Positions 1 to 6,517 of a DNA stretch of 11,284 nucleotides are shown piece after piece. The DNA comes from Acidobacteriota bacterium. Lineage in GTDB: Bacteria; Acidobacteriota; Terriglobia; Terriglobales; Acidobacteriaceae. Under the pieces are notes generated by a model. It saw nothing but the letters and a program-made list of their open reading frames with translations. It did not search any database and was not told where the DNA came from. The stretch covers positions 1-11,284 of the forward strand of contig JAJZJJ010000038.1 in the NCBI GenBank assembly GCA_021810175.1, read 5' to 3'. Made by a program: the position numbers and the translations under genes. Numbering within the stretch: position 1 is the first letter of the stretch; each line of letters starts with the position of its first letter.

Positions 1-89
1 AATGCTCTGAGTGAGCTGCTAGTCTGCCCCGACTTCTGCGTCAATGACTCTTGGCACTCTTCCGGTTACCGAAGCTACTTGCTCGTTCG

Positions 90-99
90 TTGCTACACT
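90..99 (+). promoter_or_regulatory. Putative extended -10 promoter of mqnA (TTGCTACACT)
   Basis: The 10-mer TTGCTACACT contains TGC followed by TACACT, which fits an extended -10 element (TGn plus a TATAAT-like hexamer). Its last base is 5 nt before the GTG at 105, so transcription would begin at or beside that start codon and give a leaderless mRNA. No convincing -35 hexamer is seen 16-18 bp upstream. No separate Shine-Dalgarno precedes the GTG; GGGGA abuts it directly. The same 10-mer lies just before ftsY on the other strand. Bases 1-89 hold no other feature I can support. Assignment is by inspection only. Confidence 0.4.
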
Positions 100-104
100 G
101 GGGA

Positions 105-962
105 GTGAAGCTCCGCATTGCCGCCATCTCTTTTCTGAACCCCGCCCCGCTCATGTGGAACTTCGAACATCCACCAGCGCAGCAGGCACTAGCCAACCGC
201 TACGAACTCACCTGGTCTACGCCCTCTGTCTGCGCCGCAAGGCTCGCCTCTGGCGAAGCTGACATTGGTCTGGTTCCCATCGCCGCCTATGCTTCGCAGC
301 CAACCATGCAGATCATTCCCGGCTGCACCATTGCCTCGCTCAAGCACGTTCGCTCCATTATTCTGGTCGTCCGTGAAAATCGCGCCATGCAGGACATCCG
401 CAGGGTTGCGCTCGACACCTCCTCCCGCACGTCAGCTACCTACACGCGCATCCTCTTTCACAGGCTCTGGAACACCTCACCTGCGTTCGAACCGCACAGC
501 CCCGACCTCGATTCCATGCTCGACGCAGCCGATGCCGCGTTGCTCATAGGCGACCCTGCACTCCTTGCACTTGAAGACCGCAATGCGCGCTATCAGCGCA
601 CGGGCGAAGCCCTGCTCTACATCGACCTCGCTGAGGAATGGAATCGCCTCACTGGCACACCCTGGGTCTCCGCCTTCTGGGCCATCCGCCCTGAAGCTCC
701 TGCCGAAACCGGGATCTGGCCTACGCAGATCATCGCGGATTTTCAGGCCTCGCGCGATGCCGGTCTCGCGCACGTTGACGACCTCGTCACCGAATGGAGC
801 GCGCGCATACCCGTGCCCGCCTCAACGATCCGCACCTATCTCACGGAAAACATCTGGTACCTACTCGACGAAGCCTGCATTACCGGCATCCAACTCTTTT
901 ATCGCTACGGCGTGGAGTGTGGTGTCCTGCCCTCCGTGCCGAAACTGCGTTTCCTTGGGTGA
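105..962 (+). CDS. mqnA: Chorismate dehydratase MqnA (futalosine menaquinone pathway)
   Basis: MqnA converts chorismate to 3-[(1-carboxyvinyl)oxy]benzoate, the first committed step of futalosine-route menaquinone synthesis, in the cytoplasm. The 285-residue product has the family's periplasmic-binding-protein-like fold. It opens with KLRIAAISFLNPAPL (2-16), followed by GEADIGLVPIAAY (50-62), a ligand-loop-like LDTSSRTS (103-110), LLIGDPAL (146-153) and DLAEEW...TGTPWVSAFWA (174-193). Length matches the family (about 270-290). The frame is open back to a TTG at 51 after a TGA at 45-47, which would add an 18-residue leader. I chose the GTG at 105 because MqnA proteins normally begin right at the KLRIA strand and because a -10-like element fits a transcript starting there. 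TTG at 51 or 90 remains possible. The next gene starts one base after the stop, so the two are probably translated together. Confidence 0.9.
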   Translation: MKLRIAAISFLNPAPLMWNFEHPPAQQALANRYELTWSTPSVCAARLASGEADIGLVPIAAYASQPTMQIIPGCTIASLKHVRSIILVVRENRAMQDIRRVALDTSSRTSATYTRILFHRLWNTSPAFEPHSPDLDSMLDAADAALLIGDPALLALEDRNARYQRTGEALLYIDLAEEWNRLTGTPWVSAFWAIRPEAPAETGIWPTQIIADFQASRDAGLAHVDDLVTEWSARIPVPASTIRTYLTENIWYLLDEACITGIQLFYRYGVECGVLPSVPKLRFLG

Positions 963-963
963 A

Positions 964-1941
964 ATGACATCTGCTGCCATCGCTTCGTTGCTCTCTGCCA
1001 CGCTCGTCGTCCAACGCCCGACCGAATCGCTGCCAGCATCCATGTGGCGCTATCTATCCAGCGCTGCAGTCGTTTCTCTAGGCGAGGGCAACACTCCGCT
1101 GCAGCTCATCGCGCCCGCTCCCTCGGTCCTGCTGAAGGACGAAGGTCGCAATCCCGGCGGCAGCACACTCGACCGTGTCGCTTCGGTCCTTACTTCCATC
1201 GCAAAGGCCGCCGGCCAAAAGCATCTCACCTATGCTGGCGAAAGCGATTCCCTGGCCGCCGCGCTCGCGGTCTACGCTGCACACGCGGGACTGCCATGCG
1301 CGGTTTCCCTCAGCAGCGACGCAGATGACCTTGATCATCTGCGCATTTCCGCTGCCGGCGCCACGCTGCTTGAATCCGGCAATTCCATCCACCCCGAAGG
1401 TGCACTTTCCTCGGAGGGTATCGCCCTGGCCGCGCGCTTGGCCGCGCACACGGTCGCCTGTGAGATCGCCGAGCAGATGCAGTGGAAGCTCCCGGAAACC
1501 CTGCTCATCCCCGGCGCTACACCCGCCGAACTCCTCCACTTCGAACAGTCCTTTGCCTTTCTGCTCGAACACAACTGGACGACCTCCGTGCGTGCCCCGC
1601 GCTGCCTCGCGGTACATATCGCACCGCCGCCACATGCTCGGGCCAAAGCTGCGGCGCGAATCGCCGCACGGGCACTGCAGCAGCTTTCCGATCAGGTCAT
1701 CGTAATCGAAGAGGATCGTGTTCGCGAATCATTACACCACATGGCCCGCGTGGGATGGATGCTTTCACCCGCCGCCGCCGCCGGCATCGCTGCAGCTCAG
1801 ACTCTGCCCGCTGTCGCCGCGCCCATCGTGCTCATCGAGCCGCGTTCCGCCCTCACCGCCGCGCGCGAAATCGCCCAGTTCCTCGGCATCCGCCGCTATC
1901 CCACGCGCATGCCCGTCGGTGGCATCATCTCGCCGCAATAA
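964..1941 (+). CDS. Threonine synthase-like protein lacking PLP-binding residues (probable pseudoenzyme)
   Basis: This 325-residue protein belongs by sequence to the fold-type II PLP enzymes, closest to threonine synthase. It keeps VVSLGEGNTPL (36-46), LLKDEGRNP (56-64), LAVYAAHAGLP (101-111) and EIAEQMQWKLPETLL (167-181), all in family order and spacing. The functional residues are missing. The Schiff-base lysine of the usual GSFKDR motif is Leu69 in GGSTLDR. The SAGN-type loop reads AGES (91-94). The glycine phosphate loop GGGTG is replaced by PGATPAE (183-189). The late PEGAA reads PAAAAG (269-274), and the terminal TGTG-like motif is absent. The frame is intact and codon use resembles its neighbours, so it looks like a maintained protein, not a fresh pseudogene. 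ATG 964 lies one base after the mqnA stop. Catalysis of threonine synthesis is unlikely; its actual role, perhaps ligand or partner binding, is unknown. Confidence 0.75.
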   Translation: MTSAAIASLLSATLVVQRPTESLPASMWRYLSSAAVVSLGEGNTPLQLIAPAPSVLLKDEGRNPGGSTLDRVASVLTSIAKAAGQKHLTYAGESDSLAAALAVYAAHAGLPCAVSLSSDADDLDHLRISAAGATLLESGNSIHPEGALSSEGIALAARLAAHTVACEIAEQMQWKLPETLLIPGATPAELLHFEQSFAFLLEHNWTTSVRAPRCLAVHIAPPPHARAKAAARIAARALQQLSDQVIVIEEDRVRESLHHMARVGWMLSPAAAAGIAAAQTLPAVAAPIVLIEPRSALTAAREIAQFLGIRRYPTRMPVGGIISPQ

Positions 1942-1946
1942 TCGAT

Positions 1947-2603
1947 TCAATATCCGCGCGCAACCAGCGATTCCATTGTCAGCGTCGACTCCTGCCGCGC
2001 GCGATGCTGCTCCAGAGCCAGCTTCATCAGCACATCTGCTTCTAGGTTCACCTTCGTACCCGGTTTCAGGGTATGAAGGTCTGTCGCTGCGTAGGTATGC
2101 GGAATGATCGCCACTGCCAGCTCTGCGCCGTCCCACCTCGCTACCGTCAGACTGATGCCGTCAATCGCAATCGAACCTTTCTCCACCACATATGGTCGCA
2201 CCCCCTCAGGCACCGCAATCCGCAGCCACCAGTCCGTCTTGTCACGGTCCGCCGCCGCATCGACCGGATCCAATGCCAGCAGCGTCCCCGTCGCATCCAC
2301 ATGCCCCTGCACCACGTGTCCGCCGAGCGGCATTCCAGACGGTGTCGGCAGTTCCAGGTTCACGACTGTCCCCTCTGCCATATCGCCAAGCGTCGTGCGC
2401 GCCAGCGTCTCCGCCGCCAGATCAGCATGAAAAATTCCAGGCACAAGATCCAGCGCGGTCAGGCAAACCCCATTCACCGCAATGCTGTCGCCTTCGTGCA
2501 GCTTTTCGGCCAGCGCACCGGCTTCCACAGTAATCCGCGCCGCACCCTGCCGTTTCTCAATGCTCCGAATCCTGCCCGTCGCCGCAATCAATCCTGTAAA
2601 CAT
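1947..2603 (-). CDS. ribE: Riboflavin synthase, alpha chain
   Basis: The enzyme dismutates two 6,7-dimethyl-8-ribityllumazine molecules into riboflavin and a pyrimidine that is recycled. The 218-residue product shows the two tandem lumazine-binding barrels of the family. Domain 1 begins MFTGLIAATG and holds VNGVCLTA (43-50). Domain 2 begins near GGHVVQGHVDATG (94-106) and holds IDGISLTV (147-154), IPHTYAATDL (167-176) and VNLEADVL (185-192). Length is typical (200-220). The ATG at 2603 is preceded by GAGTAAGAGC, a usable ribosome site. It follows ribD with a 34-nt gap, so the two riboflavin genes are probably one transcript; no FMN riboswitch is visible. Its stop lies only 5 nt from the stop of the convergent + strand gene. 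Confidence 0.95.
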   Translation of the reverse strand: MFTGLIAATGRIRSIEKRQGAARITVEAGALAEKLHEGDSIAVNGVCLTALDLVPGIFHADLAAETLARTTLGDMAEGTVVNLELPTPSGMPLGGHVVQGHVDATGTLLALDPVDAAADRDKTDWWLRIAVPEGVRPYVVEKGSIAIDGISLTVARWDGAELAVAIIPHTYAATDLHTLKPGTKVNLEADVLMKLALEQHRARQESTLTMESLVARGY

Positions 2604-2637
2604 GCTCTTACTCTATCGAACGCATCGTCTCCGCACG

Positions 2638-3798
2638 TCATGACGCGAAAATCTCTGCATCCCATGGATCACGCACATATCCCGTCCAGCGCACATCCGG
2701 CCCGAACTGCGCCGTCGACACGCGGCTCACACGCAGCCGTTGCATTCCCAGCTTCTCCATCAGCGGAAGCGCTCCGTTGCCCAACATCACCGGGGCATAA
2801 TACAGCACCAGCTTGTCCACGCACTCATCCTGCAGCGCAGACGCCGCGACTTGTCCGCCCGCCTCAATCATCACGGAAATCATCTGCATCTCTGCCAGCC
2901 GCCGTAGCACCTCCCCGATCGGAACCCGGCCCGGTACGCGGCTGCGCAACGACTCTACGCGCACGCCACGCGCTTCCAGTGCTGCCACCCTCGGCGCCGG
3001 AGCGCCCGTGCAAAACACCAGCACATCTTCGTTTGCCGTCTTGACCAGCTTCGAGTCCAACGGCAGCTGCAACTCTGAGTCGAGCACCACGCGCAACAAC
3101 GGACGCCGCCGCGGCAACCCTGTGCGGTCCGTCAGTCGCGGATCATCTGCCAGCACCGTCCGAATCCCCGTCAACAGCACATCGTGCTCATGTCGCATCC
3201 GTTGCACATCGTTGCGAGACTCGGCCCCCGTAATGAAATACGGCTCTTTCCTGCGCGCCACACCTTGTCCCGGCGCAATCCGCCCGTCGAGCGAAACACC
3301 TGCCTTCAGCGTCACAAAAGGCTGGCTTGTGCGAATGAATCCCGCAAATGCATCATTCAGCTCACGGCCCTCATCGCCGCCTTCGCCGCACTTCACCGCA
3401 ATCCCTGCCCCGCGCAACCGCTCCAATCCCTTGCCATTCACTTCCGGGTTTGGATCGCCCGTCGCCACCACCACTCGCGCCACGCCACCCTGAATCAACG
3501 CTTCCGTACAGGGCCCCGTACGTCCCGTGTGACAGCAAGGCTCCAGCGTCACATATGCCGTCGCACCTCGCGCACTTTCGCCCGCCTGCTTCAGCGCGGC
3601 GACTTCAGCGTGGTCTTTCCGGTCGTAGTCGTGGAAACCCTCCCCAACCACCGCGCCATCCTGCACCAGCACGCAACCCACTGCGGGATTCGGCGAACTT
3701 ACCGCTTTTGACCGCCGGGCCAGCTCCAGCGCACGCCGCATCCAGCGCGCATCTTGTGCACACTGCAACTCCGCTTGCTGGCTGCCTGCATCGGCCAT
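2638..3798 (-). CDS. ribD: Bifunctional riboflavin deaminase/reductase RibD
   Basis: RibD catalyses two consecutive riboflavin steps: deamination of the diaminopyrimidinone ribosylamino phosphate, then NADPH-dependent reduction of the ribose. The 386-residue protein has both domains. The N-terminal zinc deaminase has PNPAVGCVLV (37-46), the catalytic HAE (63-65) and PCCHTGRTGPC (87-97), giving zinc ligands His63, Cys88 and Cys97. The C-terminal reductase has KAGVSLDGRIA (165-175), TGAESRNDVQRMR (190-202), DVLLTGIRTVLADDPRL (206-222) and EAGGQVAAS (312-320). A TTG one codon upstream is in frame, but ATG 3798 is preferred because GAGG lies 6 nt before it. The start is 11 nt after the ftsY stop, so it is likely expressed from the ftsY transcript, with ribE following. 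Confidence 0.95.
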   Translation of the reverse strand: MADAGSQQAELQCAQDARWMRRALELARRSKAVSSPNPAVGCVLVQDGAVVGEGFHDYDRKDHAEVAALKQAGESARGATAYVTLEPCCHTGRTGPCTEALIQGGVARVVVATGDPNPEVNGKGLERLRGAGIAVKCGEGGDEGRELNDAFAGFIRTSQPFVTLKAGVSLDGRIAPGQGVARRKEPYFITGAESRNDVQRMRHEHDVLLTGIRTVLADDPRLTDRTGLPRRRPLLRVVLDSELQLPLDSKLVKTANEDVLVFCTGAPAPRVAALEARGVRVESLRSRVPGRVPIGEVLRRLAEMQMISVMIEAGGQVAASALQDECVDKLVLYYAPVMLGNGALPLMEKLGMQRLRVSRVSTAQFGPDVRWTGYVRDPWDAEIFAS

Positions 3799-3804
3799 CA
3801 ATTT

Positions 3805-3808
3805 CCTC
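3805..3808 (-). promoter_or_regulatory. Shine-Dalgarno of ribD
   Basis: On the - strand GAGG is followed by 6 nt (AAATTG) and then ATG at 3798. This spacing supports that ATG over the adjacent in-frame TTG at 3801. The site sits in the 11-nt gap after the ftsY stop, consistent with reinitiation or coupled translation. Confidence 0.6.
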
Positions 3809-3809
3809 G

Positions 3810-4784
3810 CTATGAACGGCTCGCGGCCGGCTCGCCCAGCAGCGCTTCCACAAAAGCTCCGCTGTCAAACGGCAGCAGGTCGTCGACCTTCTCCCCAATC
3901 CCCGCAAACCGCACCGGCACGCCCAGTTCGCGCGCTATCGCAATTGCAATGCCGCCCTTCGCTGTGCCATCCAGCTTTGTCAGCACGATACCGGTCACAC
4001 CCGCCGACTCGGTAAACAGCCGCGCCTGCTGCAATCCGTTCTGCCCCGTCGTCGCGTCCAGCACCAGCAACACTTCGTGCGGCGCATCTGGAATCAGCCT
4101 CTGCGTCGTCCGCCGCATCTTGTCAAGCTCCGCCATCAGACCGGTCTTCGTGTGCAATCGTCCGGCAGTGTCCACTATCAGCACATCGATTTTGCGGGCC
4201 TTGGCCGCCTCCAGCGCGTCGAACAGTACCGCCGAGGGGTCCCCTCCCTGTCGTGTCTTGATAATCTCCACACCCGTGCGCTCGCCCCACACCTCAAGCT
4301 GTTCAATCGCCGCCGCGCGAAATGTATCCGCTGCACACAGCAGCACCGTCTTGCCCTGCCGCCGGTAATAGGCAGCCAGCTTGCCTGTCGTGGTTGTCTT
4401 GCCCGTCCCGTTCACGCCCACCATCAAGATCACCTCCGGCGGCGCGGCCACCGTCTTCGGAGGCTTCTCCTGGTCGTCCAGTATTTTCTTCAGGCTCGAC
4501 TTTAGCAACTCGCGCAACTCTGCTCCGTCGCGGATCTGCTCCCGCCTGGCACGCTCCCGCAACTGCTCCGTCACCTCAGCGGAGACGTGCACGCCCAAAT
4601 CCGACGCAATCAGGCTCATCTCCAGCTCTTCGAGCGCCGCTTCGTCTACGCCCCGTGTCATCGCCACGACGGAATCAATCCGTTCGCTCAGCGAATCCCG
4701 CGTGCGCGTGACCGCCTGCTTCATGCGGTCAAAGAAGCCTTTTTCCTGCGGCTGATCGAGGCTGCCAAACAGTGTCTGAATCAT
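3810..4784 (-). CDS. ftsY: Signal recognition particle receptor FtsY
   Basis: FtsY is the membrane-associated SRP-GTPase that receives ribosome-SRP complexes and hands nascent membrane proteins to the Sec translocon. The 324-residue protein has the N domain helices (about 15-110) followed by the G domain. GTPase motifs visible are GVNGTGKTTT (123-132), the insertion-box signature DTFRAAA (153-159), DTAGR (205-209), TKLDGTAKGG (269-278) and GIGEKVDDLLPF (295-306). It is short because it lacks the long acidic A domain of the E. coli protein; membrane binding would rest on the amphipathic N-terminal region, which contains FFDRMKQAVTRTRDSLSERI (17-36). No Shine-Dalgarno precedes the ATG at 4784; a promoter-like 10-mer ends 7 nt before it, suggesting a leaderless message. 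It lies 52 nt downstream of gpsA and 11 nt upstream of ribD. Confidence 0.97.
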   Translation of the reverse strand: MIQTLFGSLDQPQEKGFFDRMKQAVTRTRDSLSERIDSVVAMTRGVDEAALEELEMSLIASDLGVHVSAEVTEQLRERARREQIRDGAELRELLKSSLKKILDDQEKPPKTVAAPPEVILMVGVNGTGKTTTTGKLAAYYRRQGKTVLLCAADTFRAAAIEQLEVWGERTGVEIIKTRQGGDPSAVLFDALEAAKARKIDVLIVDTAGRLHTKTGLMAELDKMRRTTQRLIPDAPHEVLLVLDATTGQNGLQQARLFTESAGVTGIVLTKLDGTAKGGIAIAIARELGVPVRFAGIGEKVDDLLPFDSGAFVEALLGEPAASRS

Positions 4785-4791
4785 ATTTTTG

Positions 4792-4801
4792 AGTGTAGCA
4801 A
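4792..4801 (-). promoter_or_regulatory. Putative extended -10 promoter of ftsY (TTGCTACACT)
   Basis: Reading on the - strand, TTGCTACACT is followed by CAAAAAT and the ftsY ATG. With the last T of TACACT near -7, the predicted transcription start falls on or beside the A of the start codon. That matches the lack of a Shine-Dalgarno before ftsY. The 10-mer is identical to the one before mqnA. No strong -35 is seen upstream. It would make ftsY-ribD-ribE separately expressible from the genes before them. Confidence 0.45.
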
Positions 4802-4836
4802 TCGCGCCGTACCTACGCTGCGAAGTCCAGGCCCCT

Positions 4837-5844
4837 CTACTCGTCGCGCCCCGGACGGCTCATAAGTGCTTGCATTCCTTCCAACGGCGAACACCGGCCC
4901 TCCAGCACTGCCTGCACTTGCTCGGCAATTGGCATCTCCACACCCACTCTCGCTGCCAATCCCAGCGCGGCCGACGTCGTCCGGACCCCTTCGGCCACCT
5001 TGCCACCCAGCCCATCCAGTATTTCCTCCAGCTTCCGTCCTTTACCCAGCTCGATGCCCACCATGCGATTTCTTGACAGTGCTCCGGTACAGGTCAGCAC
5101 CAGGTCACCCAGCCCTGCAAGCCCCGCAAGTGTTTCGCGTTTTCCGCCGCACGCCACCGCCAGCCGCGTGATCTCGGCAATTCCGCGCGTAATAATCGCC
5201 GCCGTGCTGTTGTGTCCCAGCCCAAGCCCTGTCACAATGCCCGAAGCAATAGCGATCACGTTCTTTAGCGCGCCGCCTAACTCCACGCCGCACACATCGT
5301 CGTTTGTATAAAGCCGCAGCGAGCCGCTCGAGAAAATCCGTTGCACTTCCGTGGCAAAGGCCGCATTGTCAGATGCCACCGTCACCGCCGTCGGAAACCC
5401 CGCAGCGACTTCCTGTGCAAAACTCGGCCCGCTGATCACCGCAAGCGGCAGACTCAGCCCATGCTGCCCAGTCACCTGTGCAATCACCTGCGACATCCGC
5501 AGGTAAGTCCCATCCTCAATGCCTTTGGTCGCGCTCACCAGCTTGTGATCCGGCCGGAGGTGCCTGGAAAATTCCTCATACGAGTGCCGAACATGATGCG
5601 ACGGCATCACGCTCACTACAACCTCGGCCGGCGAAAGCGCCTCTTCCTGGCTCGCCGTCACTTTCAGCGAAGCCGGAATGGCAAATCCCGGCAAAAAGTC
5701 GCGATTCTCCCTGCTCTCGGCAATCGTCTCCGCCACACGCTCCGAATGCGACCACAACGTCACCTCATGCTCGCCAGTGCGCGTCAAATGCAGAGCAATC
5801 GCGGTACCCCACGCACCGCTCCCCATCACTGCAATTCGGCTCAT
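4837..5844 (-). CDS. gpsA: Glycerol-3-phosphate dehydrogenase [NAD(P)+]
   Basis: GpsA reduces dihydroxyacetone phosphate to sn-glycerol-3-phosphate, the backbone for phospholipids. The 335-residue product has the N-terminal Rossmann motif GSGAWGTAIA (8-17), SVMPSHHVR (78-86), SATKGIE (104-110), SGPSFAQEVAAGFPTAV (138-154), ALKNVIAIASG (192-202) with the catalytic lysine Lys194, GLAGLGDLVLTC (241-252) and SRNR (257-260). Length matches the family (330-340). The frame stays open for 80 codons upstream, but that part is antisense-like sequence inside plsY. The ATG at 5844 is preferred because it begins directly at the Rossmann strand, has GAGG just upstream, and overlaps the plsY stop in an ATGA junction. 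PlsY uses an acyl donor on the product of this enzyme, so the coupling is metabolically sensible. Confidence 0.96.
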   Translation of the reverse strand: MSRIAVMGSGAWGTAIALHLTRTGEHEVTLWSHSERVAETIAESRENRDFLPGFAIPASLKVTASQEEALSPAEVVVSVMPSHHVRHSYEEFSRHLRPDHKLVSATKGIEDGTYLRMSQVIAQVTGQHGLSLPLAVISGPSFAQEVAAGFPTAVTVASDNAAFATEVQRIFSSGSLRLYTNDDVCGVELGGALKNVIAIASGIVTGLGLGHNSTAAIITRGIAEITRLAVACGGKRETLAGLAGLGDLVLTCTGALSRNRMVGIELGKGRKLEEILDGLGGKVAEGVRTTSAALGLAARVGVEMPIAEQVQAVLEGRCSPLEGMQALMSRPGRDE

Positions 5845-6485
5845 GCGGCCTCGGTGCGCGGCTTGCCAAAGCGGTACTCCGTACCCTTCACCAGCCGGAC
5901 AATATTCTGCCGGTGCTTCCAGATCACCAGCACCGCCAGAAACAGAATCACGCCCCACATCAGCATTCCGCGCGGACCATTCTCCATCGCTCGCGCAATC
6001 GGAGGAAACGCTGCCGTCGCCAGGATAGATCCCAGCGAAACATACCTCGTCAGGAGAAAAATAAGCGCGAATATTCCCAGGCACACCAGCGCCGGAGCCG
6101 GTGCCAGCGCCACAAATACGCCAAACGCCGTAGCTACGCCCTTCCCGCCTTTAAAGTGTAGCCACACAGGATAGATATGTCCCAAAATGGCGAACAGAGC
6201 GCCCATTGCCTGCGCATCGTGCAGCGTCAATGCGCCCGTCCCAGCATGCGCCCCCCATATTCCGCACAGCAATACCGCCGCCACGCCCTTGCATGCATCC
6301 AACACAAATGTCAGCGCGCCCAGTCCCTTCGCACCCGACCGGATCACGTTCGTCGCGCCAATATTCCCGCTGCCTTTCTCCCGGATATCCTCCTTGCGGA
6401 AGAACCGCACCAGAAGGTAGCCGAAGGGTATCGACCCGAGCAGATACGCTGCAATCGCCAGAATGATGTAAGTCGCCACGGGCAT
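5841..6485 (-). CDS. plsY: Acyl-phosphate:glycerol-3-phosphate acyltransferase PlsY
   Basis: PlsY is the integral membrane enzyme that transfers an acyl group from acyl-phosphate to glycerol-3-phosphate, giving lysophosphatidate. The 214-residue protein is strongly hydrophobic, with membrane segments near 3-27, 55-78, 92-108, 118-147 and 172-190. The three family motifs are present: GSGNIGATNVIR (38-49), GHIYPVWLHFKGGKGVAT (102-119) and HRQNIVRLVKGTE (191-203). GSIPFGYLL (17-25) in the first helix is also characteristic. The ATG at 6485 follows GGAG with 5 nt spacing. The stop overlaps the gpsA start by 4 nt, and cinA ends 32 nt upstream, so the gene is likely mid-operon. Confidence 0.96.
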   Translation of the reverse strand: MPVATYIILAIAAYLLGSIPFGYLLVRFFRKEDIREKGSGNIGATNVIRSGAKGLGALTFVLDACKGVAAVLLCGIWGAHAGTGALTLHDAQAMGALFAILGHIYPVWLHFKGGKGVATAFGVFVALAPAPALVCLGIFALIFLLTRYVSLGSILATAAFPPIARAMENGPRGMLMWGVILFLAVLVIWKHRQNIVRLVKGTEYRFGKPRTEAA

Positions 6486-6517
6486 GCTATCTCCACTTGA
6501 AACAGCGTCAGTTACAT

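Noticed and set aside
565..1941. 458-codon + strand open frame that includes the threonine-synthase-like gene with an N-terminal extension
   Set aside because: The extension overlaps mqnA in another frame and reads as Ser/Pro/Arg-rich shadow sequence. The homology begins after the ATG at 964, one base past the mqnA stop.
964..1941. Calling the threonine-synthase-like gene thrC
   Set aside because: All PLP-binding signatures including the Schiff-base lysine are absent, so naming it as an active threonine synthase would mislead.
2604..2637. Possible FMN riboswitch before the riboflavin genes
   Set aside because: The gaps before ribE (34 nt) and ribD (11 nt) are far too short for the roughly 100-nt or longer FMN aptamer, and none of its conserved segments is seen.
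2073..3044. 323-codon + strand open frame opposite ribE and ribD
   Set aside because: Its translation is rich in His, Arg and Pro with no recognisable motif, typical of the antisense of GC-rich genes; both opposite genes are well supported.
5845..6084. 80-codon upstream extension of gpsA
   Set aside because: It lies inside plsY in another frame and has no homology to GpsA; the Rossmann motif begins directly at ATG 5844, which has a Shine-Dalgarno and an ATGA overlap.
5341..6174. 277-codon + strand open frame opposite gpsA and plsY
   Set aside because: Antisense shadow of two genes with complete family motifs.
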